This document shows positions 16,330 to 22,920 of a stretch of 24,144 bases of DNA, piece by piece (position 1 is the stretch's first letter; the number at the start of each line of letters is the position of its first letter). This DNA is from a virus. A program made the translations under genes and the position numbers. Under the pieces are notes generated by a model. It was not told the DNA's origin. It did not search any database and saw only the letters and a list, made by a program, of their open reading frames with translations. The stretch covers positions 1 through 24,144 of the IMG/VR virus record IMGVR_UViG_3300027796_000300. One strand, given 5' to 3'.

Positions 16330-16595
16330 TGGTTTATGATTTTCCAATAACTCTTGACCCACCTCAAGAAAGTAATGAGCCTTACAGTTACGAGTATTTT
16401 AAATTGCATTATCAAATGCTTTCTTTCTCTCTTTCTTTCCTGTTTTCTGGCAATAGCTGGACTAGCCTCTTCCATTATTCTTTTTACTTCCCGAATAAGA
16501 GATCCGAAGTCTTCAGCACTTAGAGATGTGATGATGTTTTTGTCTCGGAGCACATCGACCGTGTCACCGTTCTGGTTGTAATTCAGCTTGATCAT
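16326..16595 (-). CDS. Small basic hypothetical protein
   Basis: The 89-residue protein starts MIKLNYNQNGDTVDVL, a short beta-strand-like opening, followed by a charged helix with a KQERKRERK run at residues about 51-59 and a hydrophobic, Trp-containing C-terminus. The basic run may bind nucleic acid. It lies 18 bases after the large terminase stop, and its own stop overlaps the next start as ATGA, which indicates translational coupling. No family is recognised. Confidence 0.5.
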   Translation of the reverse strand: MIKLNYNQNGDTVDVLRDKNIITSLSAEDFGSLIREVKRIMEEASPAIARKQERKRERKHLIMQFKILVTVRLITFLRWVKSYWKIINQ

Positions 16596-16613
16596 AGTTT
16601 TTATTATTGATTA

Positions 16614-18167
16614 TTAAATTAAATATCCTCGCTTGTCGTAAGAATCAGGCTGTTTATAATTATCGTATTTCTTGTATGGATCTTTCTCTTTAGCGATATT
16701 CGCCTTATCAAGATTGACTGCCAGATATTCAGTCGCGGATCGATGATGGGACGTCCAGTCATGGATCGGCAGCGTTACCGGAGAAGTCGCTTGCGAGTTC
16801 TCGTTGCGCTGAGGATAGCGAGCGAACTTGATGGATGAAACCCACATCTTCGTACCGACATCCCCTGATCCAGGGGTATCATTCACCTCGATTCCTTTCT
16901 GTAAGAATACTTTCGTCTTTTCCTTCCTGATTGCGAAAGTATTTGCTTCCGGTGATGTCTGGACGAAGATTCCGGCCTTCTCTAGCTCAAGCCTGGTACT
17001 GGTCTTTTCCTTGCTCGTGATAGATCTCTTGGCTACGTCAGGATCTCCCAGATGGACAGCTTTTTTCCACTGGCTGACCTTGGCAATCAAAGCCAGCTCT
17101 TCAGACGTATATTCGAACAATGAATCGATAAGGTTTCCAGGGAAGAACGGGAACAGATAGTGGATCGAGACATTCTCTTTCTTGTATGCTTCAACCAATC
17201 TATATTTTCCATTGTCCATGTTCTTCTGCCACCATTGGACCGCTATTCCATCCAATCCGAAGTCCCACGTCACGAATAGCGGCCATTCCGGATTATATGG
17301 AAATATCCCGACTTCGATATGCTTGATTTCGTCATACACCCTACCCCTGATGGACGTGTCCCAGTTCCTCATGATCTCCCGGGCAAAGTCCTCTTCGCTT
17401 CGGCGCTCACGCTCTCCATTGATGTATTTATCATCTTTTCGAGGATCAAGAGAATAATCGAGTTCTATAATCTTAATCTTTTCTCCATCTTCTCCGAATC
17501 TAAGGCGCTTGGCTTTTCCAGGCTTGATTCCTGGAGTGGTGATGACTATTCTACAATTGGTCGTGTCGGCAGTAGATCCCCAGGCTGCGGTATCGTTATC
17601 CCAAAAAGCGAATTCATCAAGGATGATTAATTTATACCGGCCTCCTCGCGAGAAGTTTTGATTTGATGATTCTCCAGAAATAACATTGCCATTCTCAGGA
17701 TTGATAAGCGACATGTAAGTGAGATGTTTTCTAAAATCAAAACCTTTCGGGAGTATGAATTTCGGCTGCCTCATTAAGGTATATTCTATTTTCCCAAATA
17801 GCGATTCCTCTTTGTTTGAGTTCCCTCCGGAATCTCCCTTGGTATTGTCGACATAAGCTTCCTTGCGGGATCCAAGCAATACGTTTGATCCAGGAATATA
17901 TCTCCAAAACCAAAGTGCCACATCAAGCACGGTATATGATGCTCCCATGTCGCGACTTTTTTCAATGAAAATATCATAGCCATCTTCAATTCCTTGTCTT
18001 ATTTCATCAACCAGATTCTCTTGGAATGGAAACAGCTTGAATTTGAGGTGATGCGGTGCGCGCTTAGGGTCAAAGGTCTTGCAGAAATTGTTGATGTAAG
18101 CTTTAGGATTGGATTCAGCATCCTTTTTCATCTCCTTGAGTTTTGCTAGTTTCTCTTCACGAGACAT
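16614..18167 (-). CDS. terL: Terminase large subunit (packaging ATPase and nuclease)
   Basis: The motor pumps DNA into the prohead and cuts concatemers. With the start at 18167 (MSREEK) it has 517 residues. The N-terminal ATPase shows a Walker A variant SRDMGASYT at 71-79, Walker B LIILDEF at 180-186 with catalytic Glu, and coupling motif IVITTPG at 207-213. The C-terminal RNase H-like nuclease begins with VTWDFGLDG (first Asp) and contains the LGDPDVAKRS segment. It overlaps the small terminase gene by 11 bases. An in-frame ATG at 18200 would extend it into a region coding for the small subunit tail, which is less likely. Confidence 0.93.
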   Translation of the reverse strand: MSREEKLAKLKEMKKDAESNPKAYINNFCKTFDPKRAPHHLKFKLFPFQENLVDEIRQGIEDGYDIFIEKSRDMGASYTVLDVALWFWRYIPGSNVLLGSRKEAYVDNTKGDSGGNSNKEESLFGKIEYTLMRQPKFILPKGFDFRKHLTYMSLINPENGNVISGESSNQNFSRGGRYKLIILDEFAFWDNDTAAWGSTADTTNCRIVITTPGIKPGKAKRLRFGEDGEKIKIIELDYSLDPRKDDKYINGERERRSEEDFAREIMRNWDTSIRGRVYDEIKHIEVGIFPYNPEWPLFVTWDFGLDGIAVQWWQKNMDNGKYRLVEAYKKENVSIHYLFPFFPGNLIDSLFEYTSEELALIAKVSQWKKAVHLGDPDVAKRSITSKEKTSTRLELEKAGIFVQTSPEANTFAIRKEKTKVFLQKGIEVNDTPGSGDVGTKMWVSSIKFARYPQRNENSQATSPVTLPIHDWTSHHRSATEYLAVNLDKANIAKEKDPYKKYDNYKQPDSYDKRGYLI

Positions 18168-18741
18168 ATTCGTCGAGTTCATCATCGCTAATGTTATCAA
18201 TTATGTTTTGGTTGCTATTCGAATTCTGGTTGCTGTTGTTGATTAGGATCTCTGCTCCCTCTAGTCCCAAGAGGCGGCCGAGTGCTTGATGGTAATGCCG
18301 GCGTGTCTTATGGTCCGGTTCTTCAATGGTAGAGTTCACTGGCCCGAAATCATCGAATCCGGTGCATATCTCTACTTTTATTGAAGCTTCAAGCCCTTGT
18401 TTAAGCTGATAAAGATACTTATCGACTCCGACTCCGTATGCTTCCAATATCATTTCGATTCCCCCGAGATTCTTAACTTTTCTTAACAATCGGCATCCCA
18501 TCACGCTCGCAACGTCATAGCTGACTCCTTTGTTTAATGCCTGATATGCCTTGGTGGCGTTCCGGTTATTTTTCATCCAGGCTAGAAAGAACAAAACCAG
18601 CTCCTTGTCTCCTTCGAAAGCCTGCTCCAAAACTGACATGCTGCTGGGAATAAGTTCGAGCTTCTCAGGTGTTTTATTCTTTGCAATAGCATTCTTAGGA
18701 GCTCTCTTTCTCGGTTTTTGTTTGGGTTTGCTTTTCGGCAT
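18157..18741 (-). CDS. terS: Terminase small subunit
   Basis: This 194-residue protein recognises phage DNA for packaging. The N-terminus is very basic (KSKPKQKPRKRAPKN). Residues about 50-90 (AWMKNNRNATKAYQAL through MGCRLLRKVK) form a helix-turn-helix of the terminase small subunit type, followed by helical oligomerisation sequence. The C-terminal tail is Asn/Ser-rich and ends acidic (ISDDELDEYVS). It sits directly before the large subunit with an 11-base overlap. One base separates its ATG from the TGA of the 41-residue gene upstream. Confidence 0.85.
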   Translation of the reverse strand: MPKSKPKQKPRKRAPKNAIAKNKTPEKLELIPSSMSVLEQAFEGDKELVLFFLAWMKNNRNATKAYQALNKGVSYDVASVMGCRLLRKVKNLGGIEMILEAYGVGVDKYLYQLKQGLEASIKVEICTGFDDFGPVNSTIEEPDHKTRRHYHQALGRLLGLEGAEILINNSNQNSNSNQNIIDNISDDELDEYVS

Positions 18742-18742
18742 T

Positions 18743-18868
18743 TCATTGGACTATTATGTGATAACCGTCTTTTCTCCTTTCGACAGAAAATGATCCTCCG
18801 GGATTGGAATTCGGGTAGGCCGATCGGATTATTATTTTCAGGAACCAGAGGATGAGCTTGCGTTTCAT
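18743..18868 (-). CDS. Small 41-residue protein upstream of the small terminase
   Basis: A short ORF on the minus strand starts at ATG 18868 (MKRKLILWFLKIII) and ends at TGA 18745-18743, one base before the small terminase ATG. The N-terminal 14 residues are basic and then hydrophobic, followed by RSAYPNSNPGGS and a charged end (ERRKDGYHIIVQ). It fills an otherwise unexplained gap exactly and ends in near-coupling with the next gene. No family is recognised. Confidence 0.5.
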   Translation of the reverse strand: MKRKLILWFLKIIIRSAYPNSNPGGSFSVERRKDGYHIIVQ

Positions 18869-18872
18869 GGGC

Positions 18873-19064
18873 TTATTTTTTTAAAACAATAATGCCAATC
18901 AGAATAACAACAACAACGACCCAGAGCATTAACCCTATCCAAATAGGAGATAAGACCCATATCCAAGGCCACGATATTTTTCCGATTAGTTTTAGAACGA
19001 TGAACACGATTCCAAGCAAACCGAAAAAACCGATTCCGCTTGAGCTAGAGTTTGATGTAGCCAT
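18873..19064 (-). CDS. Small two-pass membrane protein of the phage 'Fragile-X-F' type
   Basis: The 63-residue protein has a Ser-rich N-terminus (MATSNSSSSGIGFFGLL), one membrane segment at residues about 10-27, a KISWPWIWVLSPIWIG linker rich in Trp, and a second membrane segment to the end. The SSGIGFFGLL...ISWPW pattern resembles phage proteins annotated as transmembrane Fragile-X-F protein, whose function is unknown. It could act as a holin-like or membrane-associated factor. It is preceded by a strong hairpin (19093-19130). Four bases separate its stop from the 41-residue gene. Confidence 0.7.
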   Translation of the reverse strand: MATSNSSSSGIGFFGLLGIVFIVLKLIGKISWPWIWVLSPIWIGLMLWVVVVVILIGIIVLKK

Positions 19065-19092
19065 TTGTTTTGTTCTTAATAATTTACTTATC

Positions 19093-19130
19093 CCAGCTCA
19101 CGCCCCTTCAACCTGAAAAGCACGAGCTGG
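19093..19130 (-). other. Long RNA hairpin upstream of the small membrane protein gene
   Basis: On the minus strand CCAGCTCGTGCTTTT (19130-19116) pairs with the arm at 19107-19093 over 15 continuous pairs, five of them G-U wobbles, around an 8-base loop. On the plus strand those five positions would be A-C mismatches, so the structure is selected in the leftward RNA. No T-tract follows. It may be an RNase III-type processing site or mRNA stabiliser. Confidence 0.65.
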
Positions 19131-19139
19131 AGAAATAAA

Positions 19140-19382
19140 CTAGTCCTTCCAGGTAATAGCTTTAACGGCCCACATTTGAGCACTCTGAGCTTCTGTGATA
19201 GCGATTGATATGAGTCTATTGCTTTCGGACTGTCCAGGTGTTCGCATTTCGTTAAGCTGATCTATGACGTTGGCGTATGCCTTTTTCACTCGATCCACTT
19301 GATCGTTGTTTCCCGGATTAAAGGTAAGTCCGACAGCTTTTTCACCATAGGTCATTTCTCTTTGGTTCGTGTCTTTTTCCAT
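19140..19382 (-). CDS. Probable Acb2/Tad1-family cyclic-nucleotide sponge (anti-CBASS/Thoeris)
   Basis: The 80-residue protein resembles the Acb2/Tad1 hairpin domain of phage proteins that sequester the nucleotide second messengers of CBASS and Thoeris defence. The recognisable pattern is TYGEKAVGLTFNP at residues 11-23, a helix at 27-47 (DQVDRVKKAYANVIDQLNEMR), a turn, and a second helix at 55-78 ending ITEAQSAQMWAVKAITW. Two antiparallel helices joined by a short loop fit the family fold and its compact length. It is a single-gene unit with structured RNA on both sides. Family assignment is from memory of the pattern; which nucleotide it binds cannot be told from the sequence. Confidence 0.72.
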   Translation of the reverse strand: MEKDTNQREMTYGEKAVGLTFNPGNNDQVDRVKKAYANVIDQLNEMRTPGQSESNRLISIAITEAQSAQMWAVKAITWKD

Positions 19383-19415
19383 TTTCGTAATCTTAAAATT
19401 ATTTAATCTCCATAT

Positions 19416-19453
19416 TTTTTAAGAATATGCCACAAGGACGTGTTTCTTAAAAA
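19416..19453 (-). other. RNA hairpin upstream of the Acb2-like gene
   Basis: A perfect 10-bp inverted repeat, TTTTTAAGAA (19453-19444) and TTCTTAAAAA (19425-19416) on the minus strand, begins directly after the TAG stop of the gene ending at 19454. Its loop contains a smaller CAC/GTG hairpin. No clean T-tract follows, so it is not a typical terminator; the A/T-rich stem could still cause pausing or be processed. Confidence 0.5.
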
Positions 19454-19738
19454 CTAGAGTTCCACCTTTCTCTTTATGCAATTCAATCTTTCGATAGCAT
19501 TCTCCAGGGAATCATTTTGATCCTTCATTACTCTGCCTAGAGGAGAAGCGCATGGAATGGATTCTTCTCTAGGGTTGCTTCCATCAGGAACATCCCTCAA
19601 TATAGAAGATATTCTTGTTGCTAGATCTGAAATAGCGCTATGGATTCCTGATATCAGCTTCTCCGTTCTATCAATCTCCTGCTGGATTTCTCCTTCATTT
19701 TCTTCACATCCAGGTTCTGTTTCGTAATCTTTTTTCAT
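19454..19738 (-). CDS. Small hypothetical protein with a perfect Shine-Dalgarno site
   Basis: The 94-residue protein is acidic, with a helical region (EIQQEIDRTEKLISGIHSAISDLATRISSILRD) at residues about 17-50 and another at the C-terminus. Two Cys (about residues 11 and 63) and a third near the end (NCIKRK) are present but form no metal-binding spacing. No function is recognised. AAGGAGGTG at 19754-19746 is a perfect match to the 16S anti-SD with 7 bases to the ATG, exceptional for this genome, and predicts high translation. Confidence 0.55.
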   Translation of the reverse strand: MKKDYETEPGCEENEGEIQQEIDRTEKLISGIHSAISDLATRISSILRDVPDGSNPREESIPCASPLGRVMKDQNDSLENAIERLNCIKRKVEL

Positions 19739-19745
19739 TGTTTTT

Positions 19746-19754
19746 CACCTCCTT
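19746..19754 (-). promoter_or_regulatory. Perfect Shine-Dalgarno site
   Basis: AAGGAGGTG, nine bases complementary to the consensus 16S rRNA 3' end, lies 7 bases from the ATG at 19738. Nearly all other starts in the window lack an SD, so this site fixes the start and shows that the translating ribosomes probably retain a standard anti-SD. Confidence 0.9.
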
Positions 19755-19772
19755 CCTGTTTTAATTTTTTAT

Positions 19773-20120
19773 TCAAATTTTCTTAAACTTCACGCTCCAC
19801 ACCGGCTCATACTCGTTTTCATATTGGTCCTTAATCACAACACTCTTTCCAGATGTGAGATCAGTCATAGCCTGATCGGTAAGCATGGACTTCTTAACCT
19901 TCAGTTCCCCTTTTATCTCCTCCAGCTTCTCATAGCGCTTCCCCATGCGACTCTGGGCAATTTCCTCTATCTTCTTTTTCTTTTCCCTGAGCTTCTTGAT
20001 TTCCTCGGTCGTTTTCTCGAACTCGTTCATGTTTTCGAGGACGTCTTTGTATTCCCTCCTGATTTCCTTCGCCTCCTGATTCTTCAAGGCGATCTCGTCG
20101 AAGATCAGTTGTATCTGCAT
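19773..20120 (-). CDS. Coiled-coil protein
   Basis: The 115-residue protein is almost entirely coiled coil from residue 10 to 75, rich in Glu, Lys and Ile/Leu in heptad-like spacing (EEIKKLREKKKKIEEIAQ). The C-terminal 35 residues are beta-like (SGKSVVIKDQYENEYEPVWSVKFKKI). No enzymatic motif is present. Its first 190 bases lie in another frame of the gene at 19930-20214, an unusual overlap. The ATG at 20120 is inside that upstream frame and has no SD, so an upstream start or ribosomal frameshift is an alternative. Confidence 0.6.
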   Translation of the reverse strand: MQIQLIFDEIALKNQEAKEIRREYKDVLENMNEFEKTTEEIKKLREKKKKIEEIAQSRMGKRYEKLEEIKGELKVKKSMLTDQAMTDLTSGKSVVIKDQYENEYEPVWSVKFKKI

Positions 20121-20214
20121 TTTTCATTTGGTCCAGCATCTCCTCCAATTCGGAATACGTTATGATTCCCTTTTGGTGAAGAAGCAGGATGATTAGTTTT
20201 AAGATTTTAATCAT
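19930..20214 (-). CDS. Small ORF coupled to the methyltransferase, overlapping the coiled-coil gene
   Basis: The ATG at 20214 overlaps the methyltransferase TGA as ATGA, which is good evidence of a coupled start. Residues 1-32 (MIKILKLIILLLHQKGIITYSEL onward) look like a real short helical protein. From about residue 33 the reading frame runs in parallel with the coiled-coil gene and shows low-complexity RR/GG/EE composition typical of an out-of-frame shadow. It may be a genuine 94-residue overlapping gene, or a short N-terminus joined to the coiled coil by frameshifting. No function is recognised. Confidence 0.4.
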   Translation of the reverse strand: MIKILKLIILLLHQKGIITYSELEEMLDQMKNADTTDLRRDRLEESGGEGNQEGIQRRPRKHERVRENDRGNQEAQGKEKEDRGNCPESHGEAL

Positions 20215-20681
20215 TTTGTTTTCATAAAGCATATCCATTTAGTGTTTCCACTTCTTCCCGTGGTATGTCCAAATAGCGGCTTATGATCGGTTAGTTTCAA
20301 TATCTCTGAAACTTTTACGTCTCGCTCATTCCATTTAAAAATCAATATTCCATAGTCCTCCAAAACCCTGAAACATTCACTAAATCCTTTTCGAAGATCA
20401 TCTTTCCAGCCTTTTCCAAGGACTCCGTATTTTTTGGCCATCCAGCTTTTTTCTCCAAGTTTCATCAGATGCGGCGGGTCAAAAACCACCAGCTTGAATG
20501 CCTCATCTTTAAACTCAAGATCTCTGAAATCCCCAATGACATCCGGACCGATAGTCAATTTTCTCAAATCACATAGCACATGAGTTTCTTCCCTATTATC
20601 CATAAAAAGAACTGCCGGATTTCCCTTATCGAACCAGAACATTTTGCTACCGCAGCACACATCAATTATTTTCTTCTCCAT
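20211..20681 (-). CDS. DNA adenine methyltransferase-like protein
   Basis: The 156-residue protein is a minimal class I SAM-dependent methyltransferase. The SAM-binding motif I is IIDVCCGSKMFWFD (residues 5-18). Acidic D28 in LFMDNRE and D54 in DFRDLEF fit cofactor-pocket positions. Motif IV is DPPH at 68-71, the variant of DPPY/NPPY seen in amino-methyltransferases, so adenine N6 is the likely target, although N4-cytosine is not excluded. It lacks a recognition domain, so its specificity is unknown. Such solitary enzymes protect phage DNA from host restriction. Its start overlaps the end of the zinc-binding gene by 20 bases, and its stop overlaps the next start as ATGA. Confidence 0.8.
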   Translation of the reverse strand: MEKKIIDVCCGSKMFWFDKGNPAVLFMDNREETHVLCDLRKLTIGPDVIGDFRDLEFKDEAFKLVVFDPPHLMKLGEKSWMAKKYGVLGKGWKDDLRKGFSECFRVLEDYGILIFKWNERDVKVSEILKLTDHKPLFGHTTGRSGNTKWICFMKTK

Positions 20682-20850
20682 TTTTTTCCTTAAAAATGCT
20701 TAATTGATTCTCCGGAACCTTAGAGCGCCTGCAGACCGCGCAAACCTCATCCTTGGCATTTTTCTTCTTGTGGCTCTGGCAATGCTTCCTGCCGCACTTG
20801 CAAGTGAAATACCAGATCCGGCGCTCCTTGAATTGGTTGCTATTTTCCAT
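20662..20850 (-). CDS. Small zinc-binding protein
   Basis: The 62-residue protein has a Cys/His cluster: CKCGRKHC at residues about 17-24 with His nearby, then CAVC at about 37-40. Two Cys pairs about 15 residues apart are typical of a zinc ribbon or finger, with basic residues (KKKNAKDE) between them. It probably binds nucleic acid or protein. It overlaps the genes on both sides by 11 and 20 bases, which supports it as a real gene in a tightly coupled cluster. No specific function is recognised. Confidence 0.6.
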   Translation of the reverse strand: MENSNQFKERRIWYFTCKCGRKHCQSHKKKNAKDEVCAVCRRSKVPENQLSIFKEKNGEENN

Positions 20851-21283
20851 CTCCCAGTAAAAAATTAGGATTAGTTTCTATATGCTCTGAAAGGGTACGG
20901 CCGTCTTTCATAATTGCATAAGGCAAAAATACCTGTTGAATCTTAGCCTGCTTGGTTTTGACTAGGGCCATCTGCGCATCGATCCAATCCCGTATATTAG
21001 CCCACGCAGTATAATAGGCCTGCTCTCTCTGTTTCTCTGTCGGCTTTTTGGGATGTCCATATCGATCCTCTCCTCCATAAAGAATTTCCACTACGTTTTC
21101 CACCATTGCCGGAAGCTTGAATCCTACCTGCTTGCCGTCAATTTCTAGGCCGAAAGTTATAGCCTCCAATGTGCCGTCTTTTTTATAATCGAACATTATC
21201 TTGTTGGCTCCGTTGGAAGACAGGATCGTCTGTATTTTCTCGAAAGTATTCCTTCCGCTGCTGGTATAATTCTTTAATGCCAT
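20840..21283 (-). CDS. Conserved phage protein of unknown function
   Basis: The 147-residue protein has a widely seen phage pattern: ALKNYTSSGRNTFEKIQTILSS at the start, GANKIMFDYKKDGTLEAITF and FKLPAMVENVVEIL in the middle, then AWANIRDWIDAQMALVKTKQA and VFLPYAIMKDGRTLSEHI at the C-terminal third. Similar proteins occur in replication or early regions of many siphoviruses and podoviruses. The charged, mixed alpha/beta sequence carries no catalytic motif I know. It ends 11 bases inside the zinc-binding gene. Confidence 0.65.
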   Translation of the reverse strand: MALKNYTSSGRNTFEKIQTILSSNGANKIMFDYKKDGTLEAITFGLEIDGKQVGFKLPAMVENVVEILYGGEDRYGHPKKPTEKQREQAYYTAWANIRDWIDAQMALVKTKQAKIQQVFLPYAIMKDGRTLSEHIETNPNFLLGDGK

Positions 21284-21287
21284 TTTT

Positions 21288-21512
21288 TTACATTATTTCA
21301 ATTACGCTTTTTTTGATCGACTTGAATTCCTCATCCGTCAGCTCAACATCCAATGCCTTAACGGATTTATATTTGTTCCTATCGATATAATTGGGATAAC
21401 TTTCAGGACTTTCCCGGGTTGGAAAGTCTCGATTATATCTGTGAGCATCTTCAATCTCTTTTATTTCTTCTTCGCTCCTTTTCTCGAATTTTATAATTTG
21501 GATCTGATACAT
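21288..21512 (-). CDS. Small acidic hypothetical protein
   Basis: The 74-residue protein is charged (KFEKRSEEEIKEIEDAH) with a central Pro/Tyr-rich stretch (RESPESYPNYIDRN) and a helical C-terminus. No family is recognised. It is separated by four bases from the next gene and has no SD, in keeping with the surrounding early cluster. Confidence 0.5.
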   Translation of the reverse strand: MYQIQIIKFEKRSEEEIKEIEDAHRYNRDFPTRESPESYPNYIDRNKYKSVKALDVELTDEEFKSIKKSVIEIM

Positions 21513-21534
21513 ATTTATTCGCTTATATGAATTA

Positions 21535-21900
21535 TTAAATATCCCCCTGCTTGATTATCGAAAACCTGACACCCGGATGTTCCTTGAGATATGTCGCATA
21601 GAGCAGCTTCTTCTTGAGTTTCCAGACGTCAGTCTCATGGCCCTTGCATTCCACCAGCTCGATTGACCCGTCATTATGCGTTATCTCGAAATCGCACTTA
21701 TACGCGCATATCTTCTCTCCGTTCGCCGCCAGGTCGATTGAAACCTGCCTCCGCCATTCCCTGATATCCTTCGCTTTCTTCCTGAGATCGAGCTGAGTCG
21801 CATATTTAACCTCGAGCCGGCTGTCATACAACTCTCCGCCATAGACAGATTTTCTGTTGCCATATTTGCTCTTCGATTGATAGGCGTAGATGATCGTCAT
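21535..21900 (-). CDS. DUF1064-like PDDEXK-fold phage protein
   Basis: From the ATG at 21900 (121 residues; an upstream ATG exists at 21948) the protein matches the DUF1064 pattern of small phage proteins with a restriction endonuclease-like fold: YGNRKSVYGGELYDSRLE at 13-30, then REWRRQVSIDL, YKCDFEI and VECKG. Candidate catalytic residues are Glu30, Asp70, Glu84 and Lys86 (E-x-K). This would be a nuclease acting on DNA during replication, recombination or DNA entry; specificity is unknown. The ATG overlaps the previous TGA as ATGA, which supports this start. Confidence 0.8.
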   Translation of the reverse strand: MTIIYAYQSKSKYGNRKSVYGGELYDSRLEVKYATQLDLRKKAKDIREWRRQVSIDLAANGEKICAYKCDFEITHNDGSIELVECKGHETDVWKLKKKLLYATYLKEHPGVRFSIIKQGDI

Positions 21901-22334
21901 AATGTTTTCAACCTTTCCAAAACATCTGCTGGGGTGTGACCATCCCATTCAGGAGCTTTTTCAAGTGTCCAATGAACAAAATCAGTTTCTTCCCATCGAT
22001 CAATTGGCAAATGATAAGTGATCTGCTTTCCCTTTTCTTGATTTATCCCCAAAATGAACCAACCTTCAAAAGATGACCCATCGCTATGCAGTTTAGAACG
22101 CCATACAACATTCAAAGGGGGATAAGCTGTCTGCCATTGACTAGGTTCTTTCGTGTCTTCATATAGTTTGCACACTGCAATAAATAAGGTGATTCTATGC
22201 TCATACAGCTCACCGAAAGTATGGTATCCGTCAGATACGTCATTGGTGTTCGCAACGGGTATCACTACATTATCTCCAAACTTTTCTATTGAGTGATTGG
22301 CAATGTTTATTGACGGGGTGATTATTTTTTCCAT
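21897..22334 (-). CDS. Conserved phage protein with DGYHTFGELYEHR and WRSKLHSDG motifs
   Basis: The 145-residue protein contains a pattern that recurs in many phages: SDGYHTFGELYEHRITLF at residues about 34-51, WRSKLHSDGSSFEGWFILG at about 78-96 and ITYHLPIDRW at about 104-113, ending in a WDGHTPADVLERL tail. The His, Asp and Trp content could mark a binding site, but I know of no assigned activity. It is coupled through an ATGA overlap to the DUF1064-like gene. Confidence 0.7.
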   Translation of the reverse strand: MEKIITPSINIANHSIEKFGDNVVIPVANTNDVSDGYHTFGELYEHRITLFIAVCKLYEDTKEPSQWQTAYPPLNVVWRSKLHSDGSSFEGWFILGINQEKGKQITYHLPIDRWEETDFVHWTLEKAPEWDGHTPADVLERLKTL

Positions 22335-22352
22335 AGTTGCTTTAAAAAATTA

Positions 22353-22712
22353 TTAAACCATTGCCATCTGCTCGCTACCGACGAGCGCTTCCCTGTCTTT
22401 CTCGCTTGCCCATCCTCTTCGGTCCTGAAGCTGTCCAAGCGCATGATATTTCATATCGGCGATCCTATATTCCCTCAGTCTTGAAAATACTACCGCCCCT
22501 TCAGGATATCTGACTGAATACCGGAACAATCCATTATCATGCAGATACAGCTCAAATCCTTTTATGACTCGTCCGAGAATGTTTCTGCTCTGGCCAAGAT
22601 ATGGCTCGAGCTCCTTCTCGAAAGCAATTATCTGGAGACGATCATCTGAATTGTCCAAATCGAACTTCTCCTCATGGATATCTGTATTTAATTGTTTTTT
22701 CCCAAATGCCAT
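22353..22712 (-). CDS. Hypothetical soluble protein
   Basis: This 119-residue protein starts with a charged segment (GKKQLNTDIHEEKFDLD), followed by a helix (DRLQIIAFEKELEPYLG) and a mixed alpha/beta region (FELYLHDNGLFRYSVRYPEGAVVF). There is no membrane segment or metal-binding cluster. No family is recognised. Four bases separate it from the 67-residue gene upstream, so it probably shares the replication-region transcript. Confidence 0.5.
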   Translation of the reverse strand: MAFGKKQLNTDIHEEKFDLDNSDDRLQIIAFEKELEPYLGQSRNILGRVIKGFELYLHDNGLFRYSVRYPEGAVVFSRLREYRIADMKYHALGQLQDRRGWASEKDREALVGSEQMAMV

Positions 22713-22716
22713 ATGG

Positions 22717-22920
22717 TTATTTTATTTTTATTATTTTAAATCCGAGCTCATGCAATTTATCTATCAACTCGACTACCATCGAAGTTTTTGGAATTCTTTC
22801 AAGCCATTCATAGATACTTTTTCCATTATCATCGTCTGCAACGTCCTGAAATGTTTGCATTAAAGCATTCTGTTCAATGGCGTCTTTTCCTCCAAACAAA
22901 TTTACTTTCATTTTGCTCAT
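22717..22920 (-). CDS. Small hypothetical protein coupled to the replication-initiator-like gene
   Basis: The 67-residue protein is helical and starts MSKMKVNLFGGKDAIEQNAL. Its ATG overlaps the initiator-like gene's TGA as ATGA, a strong sign of translational coupling. Co-expression with the initiator suggests a small replication-associated partner, but this is inference from position. No family is recognised. Confidence 0.5.
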   Translation of the reverse strand: MSKMKVNLFGGKDAIEQNALMQTFQDVADDDNGKSIYEWLERIPKTSMVVELIDKLHELGFKIIKIK

